Notes under the pieces: model-generated
What the model was told of the DNA's origin: nothing
Databases searched by the model: none
The model's input: the letters and a program-made list of their open reading frames with translations, nothing else
Source: Sedimentisphaerales bacterium
Lineage (GTDB): Bacteria; Planctomycetota; Phycisphaerae; Sedimentisphaerales; Anaerobacaceae
Assembly (NCBI GenBank): GCA_016927855.1
Contig: JAFGLV010000174.1
Location: forward strand, 1 to 64,000
DNA length: 64,000 bases
Reading direction: 5' to 3'
Translations under genes and position numbers: made by a program
In this document: piece by piece, positions 31,565 to 41,007 of the stretch
Layout: each line of letters begins with the position of its first letter
How positions within the stretch are numbered: position 1 is the first letter of the stretch

Positions 31565-33841
31565 ATGGAAGATTTTGTTGGGCTCCTGATTTTTCTGGCG
31601 GTGGTGTGTCTGCTGTCGGCGCCGATGGCGGTGATCCTGAGCCTGGTCGCGCTGCACCGCATCGCGCGCCTGCGCCGGGAGATGGAATCCCGGGCAATAG
31701 CGCCGAGCGTCTTCGATGCGCCCCAGCGACCGGCACGTCTTGGGCGCGAGCCACTGATCGTGGACGAGCGGCCGCCGGTCCAAGCGCCGCCGGCAGCATC
31801 CCTGGAGCGAATCGCTCAAAGCCAGCCAACTACCCTGCAGCGCCAATCGCTGAGCCTGGAGCAGCGCATCGGCACGCGTTGGGTGCTCGCGGCCGGCGTG
31901 ATCATCCTCATCTTCGCGGTGGGCTTCTTCCTCAAGTATGCCTACGACAGGCAGTGGATCGGACCGCTGGGCCGGGTCGCGGTCGCCGCGAGTGGTGGCG
32001 GTCTGGCTCTGGGTATCGGCGAACTGACGCGCCGGCGCGGCTACGACGTGGTAGCCAAGGGCGTCACGGCGTTGGGTTTTGCCATCCTTTATGCGACGGT
32101 CTTTGCGGCCCACCGCTGGTACGACCTGATCGACTCGGCGCTCGCCTACGGCCTGGCTATCTCGCTGACCGTCGCCGCGATGTCATACGCCGTGCTTCTC
32201 AACGAAGTCGTTGCCGCGCTGCTGGCGCTGGTCGGCGGCTACGTCACACCGGTGGTCCTGTCGACCGGCGCCAACGAACCGACGACGCTGTTCGGTTATG
32301 TCCTGGTCCTCAGCGTCGGTGCCATTCTCTGCGCCTATTGGCGTCGCTGGGCGCCGGTCAACCTGCTGGCGTTTGCTGGCACCGTGGTGCTGTATACCGG
32401 CTGGTTCGAGCGTTTCTACCGCCCCGTCATGCTCGAGGTGTCGTCACCGCCGCAGCTTGCGGTCGCGCTGTTCTGGTTGGCGGTGTTCTTCCTCATCTTT
32501 CTTGCTTTGCCTTTGCTGCACACGCTCAAGAAGCGGATCAACTCAGCCTTGCAGGATATGGTGCTGGTGCTGGCGGACGCGGCGGTGGTATTTTACTACT
32601 TCTGGACCATCCTGGTCGGTCACCACCGGCAATGGCTGGCGCTTTGTAGCCTCCTCATGGGCGGCGCCTATCTGGCTATGACGGGATTGGTGTTCGTCCG
32701 TTGCCGCCAGGATGCGGACCTGCGTCACGCGTTGCTGGCGGTCGCGCTGGTGTTCGTGACACTGGCCGTGCCGCTTTATTTCGAGACGTACGCCGTCACG
32801 CTGGCTTGGGCCGCTCTGGGTGTTGTTCTGGCGGTGATTGCGCTGCGCTATCGCAGCCGGCTGCTGCACCTGGCCGCCGGCCTGCTGCTGGCGCTGACGA
32901 TCGGCAGGCTGGTCTCCGATCTGCCTTTGCACCGCCAGCCATTCCGCGCGATTCTGAACGCTGACTTTGCCATCTGGTGTTTCGTTGCGGCCGCCGCGCT
33001 CACCGGCCACGTTCTCTACCGTCTCGACCGAGGTCTGGAGGCAACCGTTCGCAGTTTCGCCGTGCAGGGCCTGTACGCCGTCGGATTGCTCCTTCTGTCC
33101 GCAGCGCTGACGATGGAGATGTGGTACCACGCCCGTCTGAACTTCATGAGCGCCGACACGGGTTTCTTCGTAGGCCAGATGTTGCTGGTGCTTCCTCTCT
33201 TTATGCTCTTGTTCGTCGCCAGGCCGATCTGTCCGCGCGGCCTCTTGTGCCGGCTTCTGGGTGGGGCGCTCGGCGCGGCCGCGTCGATCTACCTGGTCTT
33301 CATGTATCCGCAACTGCACGAGTACAGCTTCACGATCTTCCTGAACGGAGGATTCATTCGCGCCGGCGTGTTGGTGGCCGGCCTGTTTACCGCGGCGTGG
33401 CTGTTGCGCCGCTCTGAGCGCGAGCAGGCCGACGACATCCCGGGATTGCCCAAGGCATTCGTCCTGGCCGCGATCATCGTGCTATGGGTCCTGCTGACCG
33501 AAGAGGTATGGCTGTACTGTCGCGCCGCGCAGACCGACGGCAACTGGCAGCTCCTGGCGCACATGTACATCTCGATCGCGTGGGCGCTGTACGCGACGGC
33601 GCTGATTGTCGTCGGCTTCTGGCGCAACGTCAGGGTGCTGCGCTACCTGGCGCTGGCCATCTTCCTCCTGCTGCTGGCCAAGATCTTCCTGCTCGACACG
33701 CGACAGCTCGAAAGCATCTACCGCATAGCCGGCTTTCTCGCGACCGGCCTGGCGCTGGTCGGCGTCTCCTATCTCTATCAGTACCTCAAGAAGCAAGGCT
33801 TCTTCGACAAGATGCTTTCCGACAAAAGCACGAGCGTATGA
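31565..33841 (+). CDS. DUF2339 multi-spanning membrane protein
   Basis: 758 residues with around two dozen hydrophobic segments. One TM segment at the N-terminus, a Pro-rich cytoplasmic linker with coiled-coil-like start (LHRIARLRREMESR), then the conserved DUF2339 opening RIGTRWVLAAGVIILIFAVG and FFLKYAYDRQWIGPLGRV. Later LRYLALAIFLLLLAKIFLLD and GLALVGVSYLYQYL are typical. Function is unknown; members are proposed to act in envelope or polysaccharide biology. Stands alone after an intergenic region, followed by a palindromic repeat. Confidence 0.9.
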   Translation: MEDFVGLLIFLAVVCLLSAPMAVILSLVALHRIARLRREMESRAIAPSVFDAPQRPARLGREPLIVDERPPVQAPPAASLERIAQSQPTTLQRQSLSLEQRIGTRWVLAAGVIILIFAVGFFLKYAYDRQWIGPLGRVAVAASGGGLALGIGELTRRRGYDVVAKGVTALGFAILYATVFAAHRWYDLIDSALAYGLAISLTVAAMSYAVLLNEVVAALLALVGGYVTPVVLSTGANEPTTLFGYVLVLSVGAILCAYWRRWAPVNLLAFAGTVVLYTGWFERFYRPVMLEVSSPPQLAVALFWLAVFFLIFLALPLLHTLKKRINSALQDMVLVLADAAVVFYYFWTILVGHHRQWLALCSLLMGGAYLAMTGLVFVRCRQDADLRHALLAVALVFVTLAVPLYFETYAVTLAWAALGVVLAVIALRYRSRLLHLAAGLLLALTIGRLVSDLPLHRQPFRAILNADFAIWCFVAAAALTGHVLYRLDRGLEATVRSFAVQGLYAVGLLLLSAALTMEMWYHARLNFMSADTGFFVGQMLLVLPLFMLLFVARPICPRGLLCRLLGGALGAAASIYLVFMYPQLHEYSFTIFLNGGFIRAGVLVAGLFTAAWLLRRSEREQADDIPGLPKAFVLAAIIVLWVLLTEEVWLYCRAAQTDGNWQLLAHMYISIAWALYATALIVVGFWRNVRVLRYLALAIFLLLLAKIFLLDTRQLESIYRIAGFLATGLALVGVSYLYQYLKKQGFFDKMLSDKSTSV

Positions 33842-33873
33842 TGATAATTCCGAGTTGCACAGACACGCTGTCT

Positions 33874-33965
33874 TGTCATCCTGAACGAAGTGAATGACCT
33901 GGTCGGCGAATGAGAGACCACGCCTCTGCGGAGGCCAGATCCTTCGGCTTCGCCTCAGGATGACA
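33874..33965. repeat. Palindromic repeat, TGTCATCCTGA family
   Basis: TGTCATCCTGA at 33874-33884 pairs with TCAGGATGACA at 33955-33965; inside are further short hairpins (GAACGAAGTGAA..., CTTCGGCTTCG). The same type of element is common between genes in many environmental genomes. It fills the gap between the DUF2339 and DUF4186 genes. Confidence 0.85.
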
Positions 33966-33987
33966 GAGTCTCTGAGGTGAGTCTGCT

Positions 33988-34341
33988 GTGCGAGACATGG
34001 ATGAACTATTTGCGGCGTTGTGTCGGTCGCAGTTTCGCAGCCGGTTTCGCCTGAAGGGCAAGGAGAGCGAGTACCTGCGCGTGCGTGGTCTGGAGACAAT
34101 CCTCGATCACGCGCAACAGTTCGTGCGCGAGCGCCTGGCGGACGCCGAGCCGCCAAACGACGGCAGGCAAACGCCGATGCGCAATCACCCTGTCTTCATC
34201 GCTCAGCACGCCACCGCGACCTGCTGTCGGGGTTGCCTGGAGAAATGGCATCATATCCCCAAGGGCAGGCCACTGACGGAAGCTGAAATTGCCTACCTCG
34301 TTTCGGTCATCGAGCGCTGGTTGCGCCTGCAGCAGGCTTGA
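33988..34341 (+). CDS. DUF4186 family protein
   Basis: 117 residues. LFAALCRSQFRSRFRLKGKE, then GLETILDHAQQFVRERLADA and the invariant-looking TPMRNHPVFIAQHATATCCR followed by GCLEKWHHIPKG identify DUF4186. Two Cys and several His in the last block suggest a metal or redox site. No function is known. Start is GTG 33988; an ATG nine bases further (33997) is an alternative. It is a single gene between two repeats. Confidence 0.9.
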   Translation: MRDMDELFAALCRSQFRSRFRLKGKESEYLRVRGLETILDHAQQFVRERLADAEPPNDGRQTPMRNHPVFIAQHATATCCRGCLEKWHHIPKGRPLTEAEIAYLVSVIERWLRLQQA

Positions 34342-34454
34342 CCGGCTCGGGCGGGGCAAAAAAACCGGCCTGGTCCGGAAAAACGTTGGCTTCCGAGAGG
34401 CCGCGGCCTATACTGGCTCAGGTCGGGAGAGGTTGCAGTCAAGAGGTCAAAACG

Positions 34455-35426
34455 ATGGAACGGACTCCGAAAGTCGTTGTGATCGGCAGCACTTACGTGG
34501 ACATGGCGTTCAAGTGCGGCCGGATTCCGCCGGCGGGCCAGTTGGTCAGCGGCTCGGCTCTGGCGTACACGCTGGCCGGGCCCGGACCCACCCAGGCGGT
34601 GCAGGCAGCGCTGTGTGGCTGCCGCGTTCATCTGATCAGCAAGGTCGGAGGCGACCCGTTCGGCCAGATGGCCCGCAAGAGCCTGGCCGACTACAAGATC
34701 AACATGGATCACGTCTACACCGCCGAAGCCAAGAACACCGGTGTCGTGGTGACTTTGGTCAATGCTGCCGGCGAGAACGCCATCTGCCACTACACCGGTG
34801 CCAACTGCGCCCTCCAGCCTGGCGAGATTGAAGCGGCCGAGGAATTGATTGCGGAGGCGGATATCTGCCTGCTGCACGGATGCCTGCCTCAAGACGCGAT
34901 TATCGCGGCGTTGCGCTGTGCCGGCCTGCACGGCACGAAGACGATTCTCAATCCAGCCCGGCCCACCGAGCACGAAAACCGCCAGAGCGTCGATCTGCCG
35001 GCCGAGTACTTCTCCGCCGATGTCCTTATACCGAACCTGTCCGAAGCCGCCGCCATCACGGACCAACTGGCCGCGACCATCCGGACCGCCAAGCTCATCG
35101 GTTCGGACCTGGTGGCGCGCGGGGCCCGCTGTGCGGCCATCACGTTGGGCCGGCGCGGGTGCATGGTGGTGGACCGTGACAGTGCCGACCACATTCCTGC
35201 CTTCGAGGTCGATATGGTCGACCATACCGGCAGCGGCGATGCCTTTGCCGGCGCCTTGGCGGCCTATTGCGCCGTCAAGCGCGACGTCCGCGAAGGCGTC
35301 AAGTTCGCCTCGGCCGCCGGAGCGCTCACCTGCACGAAGTTCGGCGCGATCGAAGCGCTGCCCTCCAAAGCCGAGATCATCCAGCTTCTCCAGAAAGAGG
35401 ATATCGACCTGCTCCACGAGGGTTGA
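34455..35426 (+). CDS. PfkB-family carbohydrate kinase
   Basis: 323 residues of the ribokinase fold. N-terminal VVVIGSTYVDMAF; C-terminal signature DHTGSGDAFAGAL with catalytic Asp262 and anion hole GSGD. It would phosphorylate a sugar or nucleoside with ATP. Ribokinases normally have GGKGANQA at the substrate loop; here the position reads AGPGPTQA, so Lys and Asn are missing and the substrate is probably not ribose. ATG 34455 has AAGAGG upstream. Single gene between DUF4186 and a palindromic repeat, near the GH2 and SDR genes, so a sugar-catabolism role is plausible. Confidence 0.9.
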   Translation: MERTPKVVVIGSTYVDMAFKCGRIPPAGQLVSGSALAYTLAGPGPTQAVQAALCGCRVHLISKVGGDPFGQMARKSLADYKINMDHVYTAEAKNTGVVVTLVNAAGENAICHYTGANCALQPGEIEAAEELIAEADICLLHGCLPQDAIIAALRCAGLHGTKTILNPARPTEHENRQSVDLPAEYFSADVLIPNLSEAAAITDQLAATIRTAKLIGSDLVARGARCAAITLGRRGCMVVDRDSADHIPAFEVDMVDHTGSGDAFAGALAAYCAVKRDVREGVKFASAAGALTCTKFGAIEALPSKAEIIQLLQKEDIDLLHEG

Positions 35427-35429
35427 CCG

Positions 35430-35516
35430 TTTGTAGTGGCGCCGTCAGACGCTATCTTGGATCGTCTGCAATGGCTCACTCGGGCGTTGAATAGGCCCTT
35501 ACGGGCCCACTACAAA
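35430..35516. repeat. Palindromic repeat, TTTGTAGTGG family
   Basis: TTTGTAGTGG (35430-35439) pairs with CCACTACAAA (35507-35516); an inner GGCCC/GGGCC hairpin lies near the right end. It begins four bases after the PfkB stop codon. A half-site resembling its right end (CGGGCCCACTACCA) is at 3850-3863. Confidence 0.75.
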
Positions 35517-35619
35517 CACCGCCGAGGCCGGATGTGGCACATTTCTCGCTTTCCTGCTTCGAGTCTTGCTCCGTCTGTTGCTATAATCCCGGGACAGGTC
35601 TTTCCATAGAGGTGCATCG

Positions 35620-36354
35620 ATGCCGCAACGCCTGAAAGGAAAAGTGGCTCTCGTGACCGGCGCCAGTCGCGGAATCGGCCGGGCGATCGCCGTGGCGCTC
35701 GGCGCCGAAGGCGCCACGGTCGTCCTGTCGGGACGCTCGGTGCCGGACCTGAAGACAACGAGCCAGCAGGTGAGCGCTGCAGGCGGCGCAGCGGAGGTTG
35801 TCCCGGCCGAGTTGGAGGACGAAGCGTCGATTCGGAATCTCGTCGCAGAGACGAATCGGCGCTGCGGGCGGCTCGATATCCTCGTTAACAATGCTGGTAT
35901 CACGCATTCGGCGCCGCTAGCAGAAACGACGACCGAGGACCTGGACCGCTGTTGGGCGATCAACGCGCGAGCGCCGTTCATCCTCTGTCGCGAGACGCTG
36001 CCTTTGCTCAAGCAGGCCGAACGCGGGTATATCGTCAACATCGCTTCCGTGGTCAGTGTCAAGGGTTATCCGCTCCAGAGCGCGTATACCGCGTCCAAGC
36101 ACGCGCTACGCGGGATGAGCATGTCCCTGGCGGAGGAGCTGCGTGGTAGCAACGTTCGCGTGCACGTGATCTGTCCCGGCGGGGTCGACACCGAACTGGT
36201 CTCGCGCGTACGTCCCGACATTGAGAAGGCCGATCTTATCGGTCCTGAGGAAATAGCCGAGCTGGTCGTTTATCTCGTCACGCACCAGGGCAACGCGGTG
36301 CTCGACGAATTGCACGTGCGAAGGGCGACGTCGTCGCCGTGGTTTGTTTCGTGA
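35620..36354 (+). CDS. Short-chain dehydrogenase/reductase (FabG-like)
   Basis: 244 residues. TGASRGIG at 13-20, NNAG at 90-93, Ser143, Tyr156 and Lys160 (YTASK) make the classical SDR active site. The C-terminus (after GPEEIAELVVYLVTH) is typical for FabG-like 3-ketoacyl or sugar-alcohol dehydrogenases. The ATG is preceded by AGAGGTGC. Its stop is 10 bp before the GH2 start, so both are likely co-transcribed and the enzyme may oxidise a sugar released by the hydrolase; that is inference. Confidence 0.9.
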   Translation: MPQRLKGKVALVTGASRGIGRAIAVALGAEGATVVLSGRSVPDLKTTSQQVSAAGGAAEVVPAELEDEASIRNLVAETNRRCGRLDILVNNAGITHSAPLAETTTEDLDRCWAINARAPFILCRETLPLLKQAERGYIVNIASVVSVKGYPLQSAYTASKHALRGMSMSLAEELRGSNVRVHVICPGGVDTELVSRVRPDIEKADLIGPEEIAELVVYLVTHQGNAVLDELHVRRATSSPWFVS

Positions 36355-36364
36355 GGATGTGAGC

Positions 36365-39121
36365 ATGGGTGGCATGCGTAAGATGGCCGCGATGGTGTTG
36401 CTGGTTATCGGTACGAGCGTCGCGGCCGGGCAGGAGTCGCAGATCGTCTACCTGTCAGGGCGCGGAAACGACGATCCGGTCCGGTGGGACTTCTTCTGCA
36501 CCGCCGGGCAAAACAGCGAACAATGGACCACGATCGACGTGCCGTCGAACTGGGAGTTGAAGGGCTTCGGTTCGTACAACTACGGTCACGACCGGCGCAA
36601 GTCCGACGAGCAAGGCAAGTACAAACGTAGCTTCTCAGTCCCTGACGCCTGGCAGGCCCAGCGCATCTTCCTCGTCTTCGAAGGCGTCATGACGGACACC
36701 GAAGTCTGGGTCAACGGCCGGTCGGCCGGACCGAAGCACCAGGGAGGTTTCTACCGCTTCAAGTACGAGATTACCGATCTCGTCCAGCCGGGCGAGAACC
36801 TGCTGCAAGTGACGGTCAGCAAGGTCTCGTCCGATCGGAGCGTCGAGCAGGCGGAACGCCAGGCCGACTACTGGGTCTTTGGCGGCATATACCGACCTGT
36901 CTATCTCGAGGTCGTGCCCAAGGAGCTTATCGAATGGGTTGCGGTCGACGCGCGGGCCGACGGGACCTTCCACATGGATGTCCATCTCAACGGGAGCGCT
37001 ACGGCCGATGCGGTCAGATGCGAGATTGTAGGGCCGGGTGGCGGTCAACTCGGGCAGCCCGCCGAGACCACAATCGGCCAAGGCGCGAACATCGCAACCA
37101 TCCGCACCCAAGTGAGCGGGCACGAGAGGTGGACCGCTGAGACACCGAACCTGTACAGCGCAAAGGTCACCTTGCTCAAAGGCTCGGAGGTTCTGCACAC
37201 GATCACGCAACGGTTTGGCTTTCGCACGTTCGAGGTCCGGCCGCGTGACGGCTTGTACCTCAACGGCCAGAAGATCCGCCTCAAGGGTGTCTGCCGGCAC
37301 AGCTTCTGGCCTGACTCGGGACGCTGTCTCAGTCGCAAGATCAATTACGACGACGTGCGCCTGATCAAGGAGATGAACATGAACGCGGTGCGCATGTCCC
37401 ACTACCCGCCGGACCAGGACTTCCTTGATGCATGCGACGAGCTGGGCCTCTATGTGCTCGACGAGCTGGCCGGCTGGCAGAAGCCGCCCTACGATACTGA
37501 GATCGGCAAGAAGCTCGTCGCCGAGATGGTCCCTCGCGACGTCTGCCATCCGTGCATCCTCTTCTGGGACAACGCCAACGAAGGCGGCTGGAACCGCGAC
37601 CTGGACGGCGAGTTCGCGCTCTACGATCTGCAGCAGCGAACGGTCCTGCACCCTTGGGAGCTCTTCGGCGGGATCGACACGGACCACTACGAGAGCTACG
37701 CGAGCACGCTGAACAAGCTCGCCAGCGGCAATCTGCATATGCCGACCGAGTTCCTGCACGGCCTCTACGACGGCGGTCACGGCGCCGGACTGAACGACTA
37801 CTGGACCGCGATGACCGCTTCGCCCATGGGTGCCGGCGGGTTCCTCTGGGCGCTGGTCGATGAAGGCGTCGTGCGCACCGACGAAGGCGGGCGCATCGAT
37901 GTGCGCGGCAACCTCGCGCCCGACGGCATCGTCGGTCCCTACCGCCAGAAGGAGGCGAGCTTCTACACCATCAAGGAGATCTGGTCGCCGATCCGGATTC
38001 CACTCGAACGCCTCCCCTCCGGCTTCGACGGCAAGCTGCCCGTGGAGAACCACTACGACTTCACGAATCTCAGCGCGTGCCGTTTCACCCTTGAGCTGGT
38101 GAACTTCCCTGACCCCGAGCAAGAGCGCGGCGGTCATGAGATCGTCGCGGAGCGGACCGTCGGCGCGACAGACGTGCCGCCGCACGGGAAAGGCACTTTG
38201 TCTCTGCCGCTGCCTGCCTATTGGCGCGACGCCGAAGCCCTCCACCTGACGGCTCGCGGTCCCGGCGGTGAGGAAATCTGGACGTGGTCCTGGGACCTCC
38301 AGAGCCTGGCCCACTACCGCAACGCCTGCGTCGAGACCGAATCGGAGGCCGGGACGCAACCGCGCGTTGATCCACAAGAGGACGGCATGCAGGTCCACGC
38401 CGGCGATCTGACACTCGGATTCGCGACGACCGGTCGGCTCGCTTACGTCAGCGTTGGCGACAGACGCATGGCCTTCGAAGGACCCGAGCTGCCGGTCGGC
38501 ACGATGCAGCCTGCCAGGGTGACGGTCTCGGAAATGGGTGACGCTGTCGTCCTCGACGGCGAGTACAAAGGCAACCTGAGACGCGCCTGCTGGACCGTTT
38601 ACCCGACGGGATGGGTTCGCTTGGACTACGAGCTCGCGCTGGAAGGGCAGTTCGACCTGTTCGGGATCAGCTTCGACTACCCCGAAGAGAAGATGCGTTC
38701 GATGCGCTGGCTGGGACGCGGGCCCTATCGCGTCTGGAAGAACCGGATGCAGGGTGGCAAGCTCGATGCGTGGACCAACGCCTACAAGGACCACGTGCCC
38801 GGCCAGACGTGGGACTTTCCCGAGTTCGAAGGGTACTACCGCGACTGGCACTGGGTGACCTTCGAGACCGAGGAAGGCGATATCACGATCGTCAACGACA
38901 CCGATAATCTGTTCCTGGGTGTCTACACGCCCAACGACGGACCCGCTCCGGCCAACACGAAGCTCGACGCCCCGCCGACCGGCATTGCCCTGCTCCATGG
39001 TATCCCGCCGATCGGCACCAAATTCCAGAAGCCAGGCGCCCTCGGACCGGAAGGACAGCAGAACACCGCCTCCGGCGCCTATCGCGGCAGCGTGTGGTTC
39101 AAGTTTGACGTTACGCCGTAG
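36365..39121 (+). CDS. Glycoside hydrolase family 2 (beta-galactosidase-like), secreted
   Basis: 918 residues from ATG 36365 with a signal peptide (MAAMVLLVIGTSVAAG). N-terminal jelly roll (DVPSNWELKGFGSYNYGH, then VFEGVMTDTEVWVNG), immunoglobulin-like domains, TIM barrel with KGVCRHSFWPDSGR. Acid/base Glu406 in WDNANEGGWN and likely nucleophile Glu462 in MPTEFLHG, followed by GGFLWALVDEG. A galactose-mutarotase-like beta domain follows (GRGPYRVWKNR). It should release beta-linked sugars, for example galactose, from polysaccharides in the periplasm or outside. The stop codon TAG lies within the first bases of a palindromic repeat, so the original C-terminus may have been altered. Confidence 0.92.
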   Translation: MGGMRKMAAMVLLVIGTSVAAGQESQIVYLSGRGNDDPVRWDFFCTAGQNSEQWTTIDVPSNWELKGFGSYNYGHDRRKSDEQGKYKRSFSVPDAWQAQRIFLVFEGVMTDTEVWVNGRSAGPKHQGGFYRFKYEITDLVQPGENLLQVTVSKVSSDRSVEQAERQADYWVFGGIYRPVYLEVVPKELIEWVAVDARADGTFHMDVHLNGSATADAVRCEIVGPGGGQLGQPAETTIGQGANIATIRTQVSGHERWTAETPNLYSAKVTLLKGSEVLHTITQRFGFRTFEVRPRDGLYLNGQKIRLKGVCRHSFWPDSGRCLSRKINYDDVRLIKEMNMNAVRMSHYPPDQDFLDACDELGLYVLDELAGWQKPPYDTEIGKKLVAEMVPRDVCHPCILFWDNANEGGWNRDLDGEFALYDLQQRTVLHPWELFGGIDTDHYESYASTLNKLASGNLHMPTEFLHGLYDGGHGAGLNDYWTAMTASPMGAGGFLWALVDEGVVRTDEGGRIDVRGNLAPDGIVGPYRQKEASFYTIKEIWSPIRIPLERLPSGFDGKLPVENHYDFTNLSACRFTLELVNFPDPEQERGGHEIVAERTVGATDVPPHGKGTLSLPLPAYWRDAEALHLTARGPGGEEIWTWSWDLQSLAHYRNACVETESEAGTQPRVDPQEDGMQVHAGDLTLGFATTGRLAYVSVGDRRMAFEGPELPVGTMQPARVTVSEMGDAVVLDGEYKGNLRRACWTVYPTGWVRLDYELALEGQFDLFGISFDYPEEKMRSMRWLGRGPYRVWKNRMQGGKLDAWTNAYKDHVPGQTWDFPEFEGYYRDWHWVTFETEEGDITIVNDTDNLFLGVYTPNDGPAPANTKLDAPPTGIALLHGIPPIGTKFQKPGALGPEGQQNTASGAYRGSVWFKFDVTP

Positions 39122-39169
39122 GGGGCAACCTGTGGTTGCCCAGGGCGGGCACAGGGACCCGCCCCCTAC
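39118..39169. repeat. Palindromic core repeat, copy D (overlaps GH2 stop)
   Basis: Begins GTAGGGGGC and ends GCCCCCTAC with the same two inner hairpins as the core of copies A-C but without outer arms. The TAG at 39119-39121 inside the first arm is the stop codon of the GH2 gene. Confidence 0.85.
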
Positions 39170-39233
39170 GAGCGCACTGCCAACGAGATTCGAGTCCAGG
39201 TAGGATGGGCAACTCGTTGCCCATGCGGAACCT

Positions 39234-39683
39234 ATGAGAGCAGTGATTCAGCGTGTCACGCAAGCGAAAGTCGAGGTCGAAGGCCGGATCATCGGCCAGA
39301 TCGAGCGAGGCCTGCTGGTCTATCTCGGCGTCGGCAGGGACGACACCGCCAAGGACGCCGAACTCATGGCCGACAAGCTCGTGAACCTGCGCATCTTCGC
39401 GGACGCGGCAGGTAAGATGAACCGCAGCGTGATCGACGTCGCCGGCGGGATTCTGCTGATCAGCAATTTCACGCTGCTGGGCGACTGTCGCAAAGGCCGC
39501 CGGCCCAGCTTCGACGCGGCGGGCCTCCCCGAGCCGGCCGAAGCGCTTTACGAAAAGGTCGCCGAACTGATCGCAGCCAGTGACGTCCCCGTTGCGAGAG
39601 GCTCCTTCGGCGCCTACATGCAGGTGACCAGCGTCAACGACGGTCCCGTCACCTTCCTGCTCGACAGCACCCGCCTCTTTTAG
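39234..39683 (+). CDS. dtd: D-aminoacyl-tRNA deacylase
   Basis: 149 residues, the usual length. MRAVIQRVTQAKVEVEG, then GLLVYLGVGRDDTAKDAELM, LISNFTLLGD with KGRRPSF, and the C-terminal NDGPVTFLLDS with the Gly-Pro cis motif that selects D-amino acids. It removes D-amino acids (and Gly from tRNA-Ala) mischarged on tRNA. The usual S-Q-F-T is S-N-F-T here. The TAG stop abuts another palindromic repeat. Single gene, with no operon partner in sight. Confidence 0.95.
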   Translation: MRAVIQRVTQAKVEVEGRIIGQIERGLLVYLGVGRDDTAKDAELMADKLVNLRIFADAAGKMNRSVIDVAGGILLISNFTLLGDCRKGRRPSFDAAGLPEPAEALYEKVAELIAASDVPVARGSFGAYMQVTSVNDGPVTFLLDSTRLF

Positions 39684-39780
39684 TGTCGCGGGCATCTTGC
39701 CCGCGCGTCCCGAAGGTGTTCCGCCTTCGAATCGAGGGCAAGATGCCCACGGCACGCGCGGGCGAGGACGCCCGCGACAC
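39683..39780. repeat. Palindromic repeat, GTGTCGCGGGC family
   Basis: GTGTCGCGGGC at the left end pairs with GCCCGCGACAC at 39770-39780. Inside are GGGCATCTTGCCC and CGAAGGTGTTCCGCCTTCG hairpins. It separates dtd from the convergent secretin-domain gene and could terminate both. Confidence 0.85.
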
Positions 39781-39785
39781 GATTA

Positions 39786-40991
39786 TTACCTCGCTGAAGT
39801 CGTGTCTACTTCCGGAAGGACCACCAGCGCTCCCATGGCGTGCGTCCCAGAGCGGTCCCGGTTGTAGCCGATGATAATGGGCTTGCCGACCTGGCCGCGC
39901 ACGGCATTGCTCAGGATCTCCGTCACTTTGCCGCCCTCCGGCGCTTCGCGGATGATTCGGATGAGGAACGTGGCGTGGTCTCCCTGCTCGGGTTGGGCAT
40001 CCAATGAGAGCTTCCAAGGCCCGATCGGCACGTTGACTTGGCCGGGCAGCGAGATGTTGCCGAACCAATAGCCGACGGTCTGCGTCGCTTCGCCCAGCAG
40101 CCTGCGGAGGTGTTCCTGCAGCGGCGCCGGCAACTGCGTGACCTGTGCGGCCGGGACCGCGGAGGTGAAGCTATCGTCCTCCCAGCGCAGTTCCTTCATC
40201 TTGGCGTCGGGGAAGGACTCGATGGTACGTGCGATCAATTCGTTCGAGGGCGCTTGCCCCTGGAGCGTGAGCTCGGATCGGCCGTTCGACAGCCTGTGCT
40301 GGTGGATGGCGCCGACCTGCAAGTGCGAGTCTTGTATCGCGCGCATGATGTCGTCCGCCAGAAACTCCGTGGAGTTCTCGACGACGACGGTAAACGCCTT
40401 GAGGTTCGGGTCTTCCGGCGGCAGTTCCAGCATGTACACGCGATACATCATCTGGGGAGGGATCGTGTAGGTATCCAGCTCGCTAATCAGGTTCTCGATC
40501 TCACGCCGACGAGCTGCCGGTGCCGATACGACAATCGAATTCGTCTGTTCGTTGGCAGAGACCACGACTTCCCTGGGCGGGGTCACGGCCTTGAGGATCT
40601 CCGCCACCTTGAGGGCACGAGCCGACTGCAGGTGGTAGACCCGTACATCCATCGGGCCGGCCGGTGCGCCGGAACTGGGCCTGTCCAGATCGGCAAGCAC
40701 GTCTTCGACCCGCTCATGGTGCTCCGCCGTTGCGCTCACGATCAAGGAATTGGTGCGTTTGTCCGGGACGAAGTTGGCCGCGATCTGCGGACTCATGGTT
40801 CTGAAAACGTCCAGTACGGTCACGGCATCACAGTACTTGAGTTGATACACCCTTGAGACGACACCCGCGTCAGTTTTGGGTTGCGTGACGACTGCAGAGG
40901 CTCCCGGCGTCTGGGTGGTCTCCATAGCCCACAACATGCCTGGAGGCGACAACACGGCCAAACACACGATCGACAGCATTCGCATCTTCAT
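39786..40991 (-). CDS. Secretin N-domain (GspD/PilQ-like) protein, no beta-barrel
   Basis: 401 residues with a signal peptide (MLSIVCLAVLSPPGMLWA). Two consecutive secretin-type N domains are visible: VYQLKYCDAVTVLDVFRTMS with RTNSLIVSATAEHHERVEDVL, and VYHLQSARALKVAEILKAVT with QTNSIVVSAPAARRREIENL. The membrane-inserting secretin barrel domain is absent, so it is not a full secretin; the C-terminal 200 residues are unrecognised. It is third in the sigma / TM-protein / secretin-domain operon, with AAGGAG before the ATG at 40991. A periplasmic ring-like or sensing role linked to the ECF factor is possible. Confidence 0.78.
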   Translation of the reverse strand: MKMRMLSIVCLAVLSPPGMLWAMETTQTPGASAVVTQPKTDAGVVSRVYQLKYCDAVTVLDVFRTMSPQIAANFVPDKRTNSLIVSATAEHHERVEDVLADLDRPSSGAPAGPMDVRVYHLQSARALKVAEILKAVTPPREVVVSANEQTNSIVVSAPAARRREIENLISELDTYTIPPQMMYRVYMLELPPEDPNLKAFTVVVENSTEFLADDIMRAIQDSHLQVGAIHQHRLSNGRSELTLQGQAPSNELIARTIESFPDAKMKELRWEDDSFTSAVPAAQVTQLPAPLQEHLRRLLGEATQTVGYWFGNISLPGQVNVPIGPWKLSLDAQPEQGDHATFLIRIIREAPEGGKVTEILSNAVRGQVGKPIIIGYNRDRSGTHAMGALVVLPEVDTTSAR

Positions 40992-41007
40992 GGTCCAATC
41001 TCCTTTT

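Noticed and set aside
36635-38998. A 787-codon open frame antisense to the GH2 gene
   Set aside because: It is a composition shadow: G+C-rich coding DNA suppresses stops on the other strand. The protein has no domain and the GH2 frame has full family conservation.
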